A stretch of 64,000 nucleotides of DNA from Oopsacas minuta (taxonomy: Eukaryota > Porifera > Hexactinellida > Lyssacinosida > Leucopsacidae), in assembly GCA_024704765.1 (NCBI GenBank), contig JAKMXF010000077.1, forward strand, positions 144,669 to 208,668, given 5' to 3'. Shown here one piece after another: positions 35,282-47,816 of the stretch. How positions within the stretch are numbered: position 1 is the stretch's first letter; every line of letters starts with the position of its first letter. The notes under the pieces are model-generated. The model was not told where the DNA came from and did not search any database. It saw only the letters and a list, made by a program, of their open reading frames with translations. The position numbers were made by a program, and so were the translations under genes.

Positions 35282-38094
35282 CAGGGGCGTAGACAACATT
35301 TTAGTTTGGGGGGCTAACCCTCTGAGGTATCACTATGGGATTTAACCAAAGTATAAATCAGTGGCATCAATTTGAATTAATATGAACCGATGCTATAATC
35401 ATATTTTCGCAGCTTTGTTTTACCATGGTGATGGTTTTACTTTCTAGGTTTCATTAAAATGAGAATACTTTTTAGTGCTATAATTAGATTTGAATAATTT
35501 TGAGGTTCATAAATTTCCGGCATACTATTTCTACGAATCTATCGAATATTGTTATATATTTAACACATCTCTGGTTTTTATTACTGGGCTTCATTCCACT
35601 TTGTATTTATATGTGTTTGTGATTAAATATTTAAAATTGTTAGCATTCATAATACGTTTAGATATGGCCCTAGCTCGATGGCTCGTTCAAAAAGCTCAGT
35701 CAGGAACAGGAGAGACTGATAAAGATTCAAGTTTGCTTCCAGATAATGAACAAATGCAATTGTTGAGAACAGAAGGTGAATCCTCTAACGAAATTCAGTT
35801 AACACATCGAACCAGACAACCAGACATCCATATACCCCAAAATGCCTCCCAACCAATCCTTTCATCCCCACTACGAACCTTTGCTAAACAACAGAGAGGA
35901 TTTAACCTTTCATGGTATAAAACATTCCCCTGGTTGCATTATCAAGAAGGTAGCGATAGTGTATTTTGGGTTTACTGCTTGGTGGCAGATAAACATGGTT
36001 TAAAGTTATCAGGGTACATGGATGAAATGTTCACAAGCACTGGATTCAGCAATTGAAAAAAAGCAATAGAAAATTCGAAAAACATCAAAGTTCAAATCTC
36101 ATCGTGAAGTTATTGACCTTGTAATCACAATACCAAGCACAACCAAAGATGTTGGTGAAATGTTGCACAAAAGTCATGCAGAGGAGAAGGATGAGAACAG
36201 ACAAGTGCTGCACAAAATTTTCAGCAGCGTTCGTTACCTTAGTAGGCAAGGCATTGCTTTTCGTGGTTGATGGAAAACTGATGACCCTGAAATGTTGAAT
36301 GGTAAGTCAGACTCGAACTTTATACTGCTACTTCGAATACGAGCTGAAGACAATCCGAATCTATTGAAGTGGCTTGACAAGTGTCAAGACAAATTTACTA
36401 GCCCAGGCATACAAAATGAAATCCTCAAGCTGATGTCATTAAGGATATTGAGAGATATTGTACAACAGATTTCAGGTATGATGTATACCATAATGGTTGA
36501 TGAAACAACCGATCTGTCAAACACTGAGCAAATGGTATTGTGCCTGCGTCACGTTGATGATGACCTAAATGTTCATGAAGAGCTCATTGGTCTCTACAGT
36601 TTGGAATCAACTTCTGCTGACAATATAATGTTGACAATTCAGGACATACAGTTGCGCTTGAATTTATCTATCAACAATTGCCGTGGTCAATGCTACAATG
36701 GAGCCAGCAACATGTCTGGAATACGATCAGGAGTTACCACTAAAGTATCTTCTTTAGAACCTCGAGCACTCTATACTCATTGTTATGGGCATGCATTGAA
36801 CCGTGTTATTCAGGATGGAATTACGTAAGGGCACAAAAGTTATGGATGATACATTGAGTACAGTATATGAGATTACAAAACTAATTAAGAAATCGCCCAA
36901 AAGAGATGCAATCTTTAGCAAGCTAAAAGATGAAATTTCAGAGTGCTCTCCCGGGATTAGAATACTATGTCCAACACGATGGACAGTAAGGGCTGAAGCG
37001 TTTAGTTCCATCTCAGAGAATTATCACGTACTACAATTGACTTGGAATGTAGCAAAAGATGCAACAAAAGATACTGAATTAAAAACTAGGATTGGAGGAG
37101 TTGCAGCACACATGGAAAAATTTGAATTCTTTTTTGGAGTTGAACTAGGACGAAAAATCTTAAACATGACCGATAATTTGTCTCGGTCATTGCAAACTAA
37201 AACGATATCAGCACATGAAGGACAAACCCTTGTGAAGATAACGCTTTCTACACTCCTGAAAATGAGAACTGAGATTAACTTCAATTTGTTTTGGATGTAT
37301 GTAGAATGTAGAAGATCATCAATCGAGGTTTCTTCTCCGGCACTCCCCAGAAAAAGGAAAATTACCCGAAGATATGAAACAGATGGAAATACTACAGAGT
37401 ACCCAACTAGTGTTGAAGAACGTTATAGAAAAATTTATTTTCAAATAATTGATCTAACTATGGCAGCTATCAAGGACAGATTTGATCAGAAAGGATTCCA
37501 GATGCTCCAAAATTTAGAAACAGCCCTGACTAGTTCAGAAAACGCCAGTGATTCAGATTTGATTGGTTCTATAATCGCATTCTACGGAGATAACTTTACC
37601 CATGCAGACCGTCTTCATACGCAGTTGAAACTCTTGCATTGCAGTGGAGCAGCTTTGACGGATTTGCCATCAATAATAATTTATCTCAAATCTTTGAATA
37701 GTACAGAAAAATCTTTCTTCTCAGAGGTAATCAAAATAGTGAAATTAATTCTTGTGATGCCAGCAACTAATGCCACAAGTGAAAGAAGTTTCAGTGCACT
37801 CCGCAGACTTAAGAGCTGGCTGCGTACAACTACATGCCAAGCGCGATTGAATTGGTGCTTGTTACTTCATGTGCACAAACAAAGAACGGACGGTTTACCA
37901 TTAAAAGTATTAGTAAATGAATTTGTTACTTGTAATGAGAGTAGGATGCGTTTGTTTGGAAGATATCCGGAATAACTTCATGAATTATTAATAAAGCATA
38001 ATCTCACATATGTTTTCAAGAATTTTCGGGAATTGATGAGGCAAAATTTGGGGGGGCTTAAGCCCCCCCAAGCCCCCCCTTGTCTACGACTATG
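35282..38094 (+). mobile_element. hAT element (ZMYM1-like group)
   Basis: About 2.8 kb. The left end is CAGGGGCGTAGACAA and the right end, reversed, CATAGTCGTAGACAA: 15 bases with four differences. Inside both ends is a G-rich run on the outer strand (GGGGGG near 35310; CCCCCCC near 38065-38080). hAT elements make 8-bp target duplications; here GACTA occurs at both edges (35275-35279 and 38095-38099), but a full 8-base match is not visible. Similar GCGTAG-containing ends occur at 62935. Confidence 0.85.
35664..37975 (+). pseudogene. hAT transposase pseudogene (TTF finger, DUF4371, dimerisation)
   Basis: Start chosen at ATG 35664 (MALARWLVQKAQ); upstream in-frame codons show no motif. Order of domains: TTF-type zinc finger region (RGFNLSWYKTFPWLHY, then SVFWVYC where the first Cys appears replaced by Trp), a DUF4371-like segment with IMVDETTDLSNTEQM (first catalytic Asp, near 36500) and GQCYNGASNMSG (second Asp), LCPTRWTVRAEAF, and the C-terminal hAT dimerisation motif PATNATSERSFSALRRLKS, which includes the catalytic Glu region, ending at TAA 37973. 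Frame changes occur in 36057-36290 and at about 36825, plus a TGA near 36268. The stretch 36803-37975 (390 codons) is uninterrupted. Dead, but recently so. Confidence 0.92.
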
Positions 38095-40190
38095 GACTAC
38101 ATATCCTGGAATTCTTGCTACTTACTGTTGATATGCTCACATTCCACCAAGAAACACAATTTATTGGGCTGCTAAACCAATAAGAAAAACAAAACGGGAT
38201 ATTGGTCTTTGGTTGAAGATTTCAACAGAAAGCGGGAGGTAAATTTAAAGATAAAGGGATTTTGTCATTTGAAGAATTTAAGTGAAATCAATGTTCAGAT
38301 ATCTAAATAAAAAATCGAACATGTTAGACCAGCGGTTCCAGGATCAAGTATCCATGAGGCAAGGTCTGAGTAGGGATTCCCAGTAACAATCCCGAAAACT
38401 TTAAAATAAATTAGGCTCTGGTGGTGCGAGGAATTGGTAGGCCAAGGGCGAGCCGGCGGCATAATTTTAAATTCTGGGCAAATGCTCCATTTTACTCACC
38501 TGGGACGCTACAGACGCAAAAATTACAATATTCTAGTTCAATAGGATTTTAACTATCACTAGCGTGCTTTACTTGGTAGGGAGTTTGTACAAAGTACATT
38601 TTGAAAGAGAATTATATTGGGACAAGATTGGAGTCGTTTTTTTGAATATCATCTTATGAAAGGTTACATGTGTACTAGTAAAGTAAAGACAATTCCATGG
38701 GAAAGGTATCAGGGTCTATTTATTAGAAAGTAAGATCTTGGACGAGGTCAGTGTAAGTTTTACAAATGTTTGTTGTTTAAGAAGGTTTACAATAGGCTAC
38801 TAAATATAAGACCTACAGTAAAGTACCAGGATGCAGTACTAGCTATAAACATTTGAAATACATGTATACTTTGTGCGAGAAGGTGCATCTTGCCTGAATA
38901 GATGTGTTGCATAATTGTAGATCATCAAATTTTACATCAATAATGCTAAAAAAATTTTGAACCTTGAAAATATGTGTCTAGTAAGCATTTCGTTAGCAAA
39001 ATATGTCATTCTTTGACCCCTCGTAGAACGATAAATATTACATTTACTGAATGAATCAAATGATCTAAAGGTACTTTAAGACAATATATCAAAATAAATT
39101 TTATGTTCGACAAAATGTATTACATTTATTCAGGCAAAAATAAATTCTTCTGCAAAAAAGAAACCATGTCTATCAATGCTTTCAGGTTATACTGCATCTT
39201 TGTGCCAAATTTCGAGTTACCGTTAGCCTAATGTTTTAAGTATTTGCACTAGCCATAGACGTAGTCAGGGGGTTTGTGTGGATGATGGCAACCCCGGTGC
39301 TACTGTCAGCAACCTCAGTTGCAACACTGTATTATTGGGGTTTAGCAGCCTCAGATAAATTGACAACAACCTAAGTGGAAAGCCCAAAGAGGAAATCCTA
39401 GTATGCCTCTGGAGCTAGCTGGGGATGCGGATGCTCTAATATTTCATTGATTCCTCACACATATTTACATTTTGCATGCTCGAAAATCGGGATATCGTTC
39501 TATACCCTGAGGGCATGGTCAAGGCTGGATATGAAGCAATGGGAGCCTGTTGTATGACAGATTTACTACAATGACAGTTTTACTACCTCTATTATTGGTA
39601 CCATGGATCTCTATATCCATGACATAGTGCTACCTTACATGACAGAATCATTACCCTTCGATCACGACATGAAATCGTATAACTCAACTCTTAGTTCTTA
39701 TCACATTGATAATAATGCATTTTCATTAGTATCTTTGTTTCTGCTCTCGAGTTATAGTAATAGCAATATGTCTACTCACTTCATTTAATTCGAAATTGTT
39801 ACTTTCACTAAACATAAAATAAAATATGAATGTGATGATTTACAACAGATAAGTTAGACAATTAATTGAACATCCGGATACATTACTAAGTAACACAAAT
39901 TATGAAATTATAGTAGGTCATTCACAACTCAATGATCTTTGTATCACGAATACTGCACGGGAAATCAACGCTGTGAATTCCTAAAATTTGTTAAAATTTT
40001 GCTAACACCTCAAATATATGAAAATGACGTCATCATTTAAAATGTAATTAAACGAATTTTATGGGTTGCTAATCATGATAATATAAAGTAATTAAACCAC
40101 TATATTCATAGAGAGTAAGAACCAATGTTATACATTTCTCAAATTAACAGCAGTATATTCGTAGTATTATTCAAACTAACGAATAATAGG
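38095..40190. other. 2.1 kb non-coding
   Basis: No gene recognised. Near 39252, CCATAGACGTAGTCAGGGGG looks like an hAT-type terminus similar to those at 35282 and 38094, but no partner or coding remnant was found. The rest is AT-rich. Confidence 0.4.
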
Positions 40191-41992
40191 CTAGTAGACC
40201 ACTATTGATAATTTCCATAAGTATATTATTGAATAAAGTATCTTGTTCGTTATTAGTAACTTATTTTGGATCACTATTACACAATATCGGACTAATACAT
40301 CACGTATATTGTTACTAAAGGATGTCTTACGTGCTAAATTTTCACGAAAACGCCGTACATACTTGTTGCAGGATTCCAGGCACTCTTCTAAAAGATTTTT
40401 CAAACAGTAGCCTCCATTATGAAGATGAAATATTTGGAAAGAATGTGAAGCAATTTATGCAGGCAGGTGCAATGGTTGCCCAAGGGAATTCTTCTAGAAT
40501 GAATTGATACATTTCATTGCACAGTTCCTCGAACCTAATACATTTGGTCTGTTCACCACTGTTGACCAGTCACAAAATTACTGATTGATTGGTTTGAATT
40601 AGTTCTAGAGCTGGTTTATGAACGGGATCAATTGAAGATATTGCCAATTTCAGAAAATCTCTCTTATCCATAAAACAGTCAGGGGCACATTTCCAGTTGT
40701 CGAAATACCACCATGGCTTGAAGGAATGTCCACACCAATACTGCACTTTTCTTCAATGATGGATCAAATGCGTTTCATCGAAGTTTGTACCTTGATGTTA
40801 CTTGGCGACCATCCGTTGTAACACGAGTTTAGATGATAAATGAGGTAATGAACCACTTGAAGACACAAAGATATGCGTGTAGTTATGAAGTCAATGTTGG
40901 AAGTGGGTGGGTGAGTTATACCAACACGTTGTTGAGAGGGTAATTTCAAAAATCTTCTTTATTCACTTCACTGAAAATTGCATGTACATCATGGACAAAC
41001 CTGTTAATGGGGAATCCAGATTCAATGCATTCCAAACTATATCCAAGTATAAATTTGGGAGCCTGTTGCCGTAGAAAGATGACATGAAGCACCTCCAGCA
41101 CCCCATCCAGGAGACCAACCATCTTGATATCAAAAAGAGAAGGGAAAATTTTACAAATCACTTGTCTTCTACCTAAAGTAATACCATTATTCATATTCTC
41201 AGTTTTTGGGTTAATCAAAGTATCCATAATGAGTTTTACATTACTATAATCTTCTTTAAGAGCTACTAAAGTTACTGGTCCGAAAGAAAAAGGCGAATTT
41301 GGGAACTGGTTGAAGAATACTTCAGTTTGATCAACATCTGTAATTCTAAGAACATTAAAAATCCAAACAGAATGAAGCTTTCAGTAGATAGATTCGGATT
41401 TTGATTGATTTGATGGTAGATGCGATGAGTACCTGACCCACTAGCCCATCTGACAATTTTACAGTGAGAGGATGTTGTGAATCTAAAATTGAATCTACAT
41501 TATTCAGGATACATTGAATAGCGAGAGAAAGAATTGAATTATAAGATATTGATATTCCAACTGAGAAACCTTCAGTATTATTTAATATTCTCATTTCTTC
41601 AGCTAAAGATATTTCCCTGCAAAATAGCGCAACAGTTTTGTAAGATGGTAATTTTACATCTTCACCCTTCAAGACTCTCTTGAGCTCAAAATATCTTGTT
41701 GTTCCAATTTCTAAGAGGTCAAATACGCTGATTTTGGAATAGATATTTCAGTGACAGCTTTAGCAAATGAACCCGTTTCAATAATTTCTTTACATTCACT
41801 TGAAGTATTCCGATCATAAGTTTCATTGGAAAATAAATCCAAAGCTAGAGCAATAATTTTTGGGTTCGACTTCCTCTCTCTCCGAAATATAGGTAATATG
41901 TTGAAGTAGTACTTTAGTCTAGCACTTGAAGTTGTTAATTTCAATTTAAAATGTGTTTCCTCGAATCCACAGTGGTGTATTCGGAAGCACAA
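40191..41992 (-). pseudogene. Transib/RAG1-like transposase pseudogene
   Basis: Minus-strand relic in several frames. N-terminal blocks near 41880 (RRERKSNPKIIALALDLFSN) and 41640 (LPSYKTVALFCREISLAEE). Near 41450 LTVKLSDGL, then after a frame change SGSGTHRIYHQINQNP, fits the first catalytic Asp region. Near 41130 FDIKMVGLLDG leads in another frame to GWGAGGASCHLSTATGS, like the zinc-binding block. FPINR and SLPSQQRVGITHPP-like blocks follow. Near 40700 SSHGGISTTGNV resembles the GN(V/T)AR block, and 40440-40320 reads GGYCLKNLLEECLESCNKYV, then RRFRENLARKTSFSNNIRDV, the conserved C-terminal block with the catalytic Glu of Transib and RAG1-like enzymes. Ends with CACWATG termini were not found. 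The exact subgroup is uncertain. Confidence 0.65.
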
Positions 41993-42408
41993 GCATATGA
42001 GAAATAGAAACTGTAGAAAGAACCTCAGAACTACTAGAATAATCTGAAATATTGTTTTTACAAGGATGCTTCTCCTGTAATGGAATAGGATGAAATACCA
42101 TATTTTTCCAGGTATCTAGATCATTCCATGTTCGGGAGGATTCCCTAGATTTCTGTAGTCATTGAATTCGTTACGAAATATTTGGCTGTCCTGCTCCAAA
42201 AGATTCTGATTGTCGATTTGAAGACGATACATTTAGAGATACCTCTATCGTTGGTCACAAAAGTATCATAGGCTCCCTTGTTGTTATATATTCACTCATT
42301 TGTGAAGTTGTAGAATATAATACAGATTCTAATCATTATTATGCATGCAATATCAATAAACAATATTATAAACCAATATTCGTTCAAATGTAGAAGCAAT
42401 TTGGCACA

Positions 42409-42822
42409 ATGGCTAAGTTGTACAAAAGGGGTCAAAACATGTTTTGTAGGATTTCTTTGACTACAACTATTATTTGCCATGGAAATGTATTTGGGCGCCC
42501 TTCGGTCGGTCTAGAAATTAATGAAAAACAACCTTATATTCATGAACAATACAAAGTGCCAAAAGTCAAAACTTACAATTGTTTGCAATATAAGACCGGA
42601 GACTATAAACTTTGGGTACTTTGGAGGAAATTATCGAAAAGTAGGTCTACCAAGAAATTCATAAAGAATATAGCTGGTGTTCGATCGTATTTAAAAATAG
42701 ATCCAATCAAATATGAATTGTATGTCAAACAGATATACAATTTTATAGTTCACATTAAAGTGACTAGCATTCAAAGAAAACAACAATTTCGAGAAAAGAT
42801 ATTTGCGGTCTTTGAGGTATGA
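42409..42822 (+). CDS. unrecognised 137-codon open reading frame
   Basis: An open frame from ATG 42409 to TGA 42820, rich in Lys, Ile and Tyr, basic overall (KLSKSRSTKKFIKN, IQRKQQFREKIFAVFEV). No domain, signal peptide or membrane segment is evident. The last codons are followed by GAGGTATGA, which could be a splice donor, so this might be an exon of an otherwise unseen gene. It could equally be a chance open frame in AT-rich DNA. It lies just upstream, on the opposite strand, of the Transib/RAG1-like relic. Confidence 0.22.
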   Translation: MAKLYKRGQNMFCRISLTTTIICHGNVFGRPSVGLEINEKQPYIHEQYKVPKVKTYNCLQYKTGDYKLWVLWRKLSKSRSTKKFIKNIAGVRSYLKIDPIKYELYVKQIYNFIVHIKVTSIQRKQQFREKIFAVFEV

Positions 42823-44114
42823 AATTATTAAATTATGCTTTTGTTAGAGTCATTTCATAGGGATGTTATAATTCTACAAGGTATCTAAAAATATCATAAT
42901 TCTAGGTTAGAAATAGCCTAGATGTAATACAAGCATAAAATCTGATAATTTCAATGTCATATTTTCACCTATCACCGCAAGGTTCCACATTGTGTAGATT
43001 ACATAGATACTGCAACAAAGATGTTACTATGGGATAGCAAGATTTAGAATTAGAAAGTATCTAAAATGTTGTCATGATAAAGTTCGCGCTTTCCAGATTT
43101 ATAGAAGTCAGTTTGGCACATGTTAGCCAATATTCACCACCTCAAACTGTAATTTTTGTGACAATTGATTTTCGAAGGTCGTGTATTAGTACGCTATGTT
43201 GTATCATTTTGATTTTATTACAAAATTAAGATTTTGTACATGAATTCATTGATATAAATCGCTAAACAGGAACAGGATTTCAATGAACCATCATTGCCTA
43301 GGTATATAAAATGCTATGGCAAAACTCACCCATTCAATACACCATCCCAGTAGATATGTTTGATGAATTTCAAACTGATTCAAAGATCGCGCTACTAGAT
43401 GTTGATAGGCGTGAATTACACTCAATCCTCTATTTTGCTTACCTAAATATAACTAGATAAAGATTGAATAACAATTTGAAATGGAGAAAAAGTTTACGAA
43501 TATTTATAGAGATAGGTCTTTGAAAAATACTAACTAAAATTACATACACAACGCATGAAAGACCGAATCATAAATGTCTCGACTTGCTGAAAACACAAGC
43601 AAGATCCTTCTCCACATGCTACATTGTATAAAAGTATAGTGAAGAAGGTTGGAAGCAATTTCAGGGATTACAATTGCGACTTCGACTAGGAAGTATAAGT
43701 TTAACGTGATTACGATAACATTCCATAATAATTAAGCGATTACAATTACGAAAGATGCCAGAAATGTTTGCATGATTTCAATAATGATTGCAATTCAGGT
43801 ATTAGGTTCATAAAATATAAGGCTATAAAGTAAAAGTGGTAATCTGAATCAATATGATTGAATTAGGCAGATTTGAGTGCATATTACGAAAGATGATATG
43901 TGTGAAATAGCAAATGAATACCACTAGAATAATAGCATGATACAAATGCAATAACGACACAACTCAGAAACCAGTGATTACAATTATGATCATGACGAAT
44001 GCACAGACAAGTATACACAGGGGAGTGGGGTCATACATTATTTAGGTACCAAGCAAAGTAACAGTTGAACTTGTGAACTATAAATGAATTGTCTGAACAT
44101 GATACCAAAGCACA
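42823..44114. other. non-coding, nothing recognised
   Basis: About 1.3 kb. The stretch 43670-44000 repeats short words of the type GATTACAATT(G/A)CGA several times without a regular period. No gene. Confidence 0.4.
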
Positions 44115-44116
44115 TA

Positions 44117-45450
44117 CCGGGTGGCCCAAAAAAAACAGACTCCATGACATTTTACCGCAATTGTACATAATATTTATTTATAGACTAATGGTAGTTCACT
44201 GTTAATAATCTTAGTAGGTATATAAGCGATGTGCAAAATAATTGCATTCAAGCTTAAATATATTCTAAGTTCAGAGTAGATGTCCTAGGTGGCCACCACT
44301 TTTATTTTTGCATTCTTGCATCCTCAGAGCAAATTTTCCATCACCGACTTCAAGACTGATCGTTTGATCCCCTTTACCTCATCTTTAATCTTCTGCTTTA
44401 AATCTGTGATAGTATTTGGTCTATCCTTGTATACCCTATCTTTTAAATAGCCCCATAGAAAAAATCTGAGGACTAAGATCAGGGGAGTAAGGAGGCCAAC
44501 CAATCTCGCAACGCTTGCTGACAACACGGTGTTTGAAGAGTTCCTTGAGCCAATTGATAGTGATATTGGCTGTATGAGGTGTAGCACCATCTTGCTGGAA
44601 CAAAGATTTGGGTATATGTGTGTGATACCTTGTTTCCAATTCATCCCAGAATTTATTCAGCACATCAACATACCGTTCCTTCGTGACTGTTACTGTTTGT
44701 CGACTTTCCTCGAAAAACAACGGTCCGATAATCCCTTTCATTGGGAGAGCACACCACACTGTGACTTTTTGTGAGTGCAAGGGCGTTTCATTAACTTCAT
44801 CAGGTCGTGAAGAGACCCAAAAGATGTTGCTTTTGGAATTCACCTGACCATCTAGGTGGAAATGGGCTTCGTCAGTTGTCCAGAGATGGGACAAAAAGGA
44901 CTTGGTGCTCTCAATTTTCCCCATCAAAACAGTAGTCATCTCTTTTCTCCTTAATTCATCAGCATGTTTGAGCATTTGGTGTGTCTGAATCTTATATGGG
45001 AAAGATTAAGATCATATTTAAGTACCCTTTGAAAGGTAGTCCTAGATAAACCTAAACATTGAGCTCTCTTTCTCGTTGATCTTTTTGTAGATTGGACAAC
45101 AGAATCACGTACATTAGAAATAACGGTCTGATTACGCAGAGTCTTTCTTCCAGAATGACTTTCCCGAATGTACTTACAATATAGGTTATAACAGTCCCCT
45201 CAGTCTGGAACTTTTTTACCCAATCCTGTATTCTAGATTTACAAGGTGCTTTTTGGACATCGAATCTGTCAAAAATTCTTCTCGTAACTTCTTGAAAGAT
45301 CGAGTTTGGAAATAATGCTGGACACACCAAGATCTCTGAATAACACTCGATTGTTTCACTTTTTGGAAATCTAAAGTATGGGTTAGTGTAGGATACATAA
45401 TTGAGGTTGGAGTTGAAAGTTTACGGGCCCGTATTTTTTGGGCCACCCGA
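44117..45450 (-). mobile_element. DD41D-type Tc1/mariner element
   Basis: Element of 1334 bp with TA at 44115-44116 and 45451-45452. The ends read CCGGGTGGCCCAAAAAA and, reversed, TCGGGTGGCCCAAAAAA; the first base at the right end is mutated. Better preserved than its relative at 28659. Confidence 0.92.
44285..45446 (-). pseudogene. DD41D transposase pseudogene
   Basis: Helix-turn-helix region from about 45370 (REEFLTDSMSKKH in one frame, RIFDRFDVQKAPCKSRIQDW in the next), WVKKFQTEGTV, a gap with frameshifts at 45200-44980, then a long open block 44975-44436: FLSHLWTTDEAHFHLDGQVN (first Asp), LHSQKVTVWCALPMKGIIGP, SLFQQDGATPHTANITINWL (second Asp), WPPYSPDLSP. Frame then shifts near 44460 into FFLWGYLKDRVYKDRP, ending KVVAT and a stop at 44285. 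Counting from the FQQD Asp to the position of the expected Asp in SPLDFF gives 41 residues, the DD41D spacing (Visitor/rosa-type); that third residue itself is lost at the frameshift. The start is uncertain. Confidence 0.85.
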
Positions 45451-45452
45451 TA

Positions 45453-47618
45453 TATAGCTTCTCAAATTTATGAAAAGTCATCGTTTTTCTGCTAAATAGC
45501 TATTTTGGAAGATTTTGTGAATATTTCGAGGAAAAGTGTCACAACAATAGGACAACGGTGGACAATGTGTAGGAGCCTTAAGTATATAATGGATGCCCAA
45601 AATTTAGGAATGAGTTCTAAGAATTATAGATATCATAAGAATGTGCAGCTAATTGAAATAACAGTTAATCAAGTCTTCATTCCCAGTATTTCCTTTTCAA
45701 TTCGAACGTATTTAAATGGTGAATTCCATGTTCAAATTATCCAGTAATTTCACCAACCTCAACCGATTTGTCTAAAAGTCGGTTTCGGGTAAGTGATCAA
45801 AAAGTAAAAACATCATTAAAACTTCTGTATAAATCGGTAAATATCTTTCGAGTTATGGCGTCACAAATATTTGATTTTCAATTTTGAATATGCCATTTAA
45901 ACTTCTATCTTGATTAGAGATATACTCATATAATATATTTATCAGTTAGTAATAAATTGACCCGAATTGCCACCTCGGAACGTAGAGGTAGGGAGATGAA
46001 TAACACAGAGGGGTGCGTGCTTTAGTCTCGCAACACTTATCCACCATTCTTATAGGAATAATATTGTTGCTATGGGACCTTTGTTATTAATTTTCTTATC
46101 TCTTGGAGGTGGGAGGATTTCTGAGCTTTGAAAGCTCAAAGATTAACAATATTATAACCTTATCATGTGTGTGTATCAGGGTAACCGTGTGAGCTCCATT
46201 GAACAATATTCAAAACAATTGGGAGCGAGGTTAAGATAATAAGAATACGTGCTGCTTTAATGGGGATTAAATTATCGTCAGTCAGTCTTGTTAAGTTATA
46301 AACAATTGTAAAGTCAACTTTTGTAACACTTAATGTTCCTATGTAATGAGATATTCAAATCATCTTAATAGTCAACATACCTATGCATACAAAACTTGTA
46401 CAAATGTGTTGAGTTGTTGATTCCTTGCACACACCAACAGTAGAAAAATAGGTTGAGGTTGCAGAAATGACGGGATGCATTGATAGGGAATCATTTCATT
46501 TTCATCCAAGGAATATTATGCAAAAACCATAATGTATTTAATCTCAATAATTAGAGCAAGATATCAAGTTAAACATAAATAAATCCAGTAAACTAAGACA
46601 AGAAAATACATTTGGTTGACTTATTAGTACCGTTTCTACTATTTTATTCATATATACTAGTGTTTTGAGGGTACAAAATGAAATCAAAATGAAGTAGGTA
46701 CTCATGAGAGATTTAAATTTCATAATCAATAATATAAAATATTATCTCAAATACAATGAAACTCTTCATGTTTGAATGTAGAGTAGTTGCGATGGAGATT
46801 TTCAACTGTAATAGAAAAATTCATTTCTTCGAAAACTATCAATAAAAATTATCAGCTTTAGACCGATTAACGGCTTCTATTGAACTGTATACTATCAATT
46901 TAATCTTCGTTCTCTCTTGCATGGGGAATACAGTGAATTTTAATTGGTATCTGCATAAAGGCCACCAAAATAAAGTTCTGCGGAGTAATTTCAGTAGGAG
47001 CAGACCAATATGGCTGCACATAGCGACTACGTTTACATAATGGCCTGTTATAGCCAGGGCACTATATGGTCTTTATAGATTTTTACAGTAAATGTCATAA
47101 AACCATGTCAAAATTCGTCAGACACTAACAGGGCAAAGTATCATGCCTATATATATTGATATGTTCTGTCAAAAAAGCAAATATTCGCACATACAGGTAC
47201 TAGTATACAAAATTATTCATTTGATAGTGTTGTAACATTATTCAGACTAAATCTATGGAAATATCAAATTGTATAATTTCAGCCGAAATTGGTCATTAAT
47301 CAGGTAATGAGTTAATCAACTACACAATGATATATTGCAACAAATAAAATAAAATATAACATTGTAGATCGGATATTTTAATTCTACAGGTTTGTATTAC
47401 CACTACATATTTTGAATGGTTCAAGCAGATCTTGAATAGAACTTGTAGAAATAAATGGTGTGTATGCCAAATAGGCTCTAAATCCAACATTACAAAGAAT
47501 GATATGCAAGTTCATTCACCAGATTTGGAACGAACTCAAATGATTTTGATGGAATAATTGATTGTGGTTTTGGTATCATAGTGGTATGCTAGTGCTGCTA
47601 CATGTGGTATAATAAATA
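45453..47618. other. 2.2 kb non-coding
   Basis: No gene recognised. The plus-strand open stretch 45505-45747 (80 codons) has no motif. GAGCTTTGAAAGCTC near 46124 is a small palindrome. Confidence 0.4.
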
Positions 47619-47620
47619 TA

Positions 47621-47816
47621 CACTGGAACACCGTTAATACTAACACAAACGTTCGGTCAATACTGAAAAAATCGCTCCATCCGAAAGTTCGTATTAACCT
47701 GAGCAATAATATTTGAACATCAATAGTAGGGACAAAATTTCTTGAAATACTTGTTCATCTCATTCGGAAATCGATTATCTAGGACCGTGTTAATGAAGTT
47801 CAACTGTACTTTAAAT
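47621..47816. mobile_element. pogo/Tigger-like MITE
   Basis: 196 bp with TA on each side (47619-47620, 47817-47818). Left end CACTGGAACACCGTTAATAC, right end reversed CAGTTGAACTTCATTAACAC: the same pattern (CA.T.GAAC...TTAA.AC) with several changes. The inside has GTTCGTATTAA-like words (near 47690), as in the copy at 53716. Non-coding; it would depend on a pogo-type transposase not seen in this window. Confidence 0.68.

Noticed and set aside
39252-39275. hAT-like terminus ATAGACGTAGTCAGGGGG
   Set aside because: No partner terminus and no transposase remnant nearby; may be chance or a tiny relic.
42404-42994. Possible Transib-type element with CACAATGG and CATTGTG ends
   Set aside because: Only the first few bases match in inverted orientation, flanks show no 5-bp duplication and no transposase lies between.
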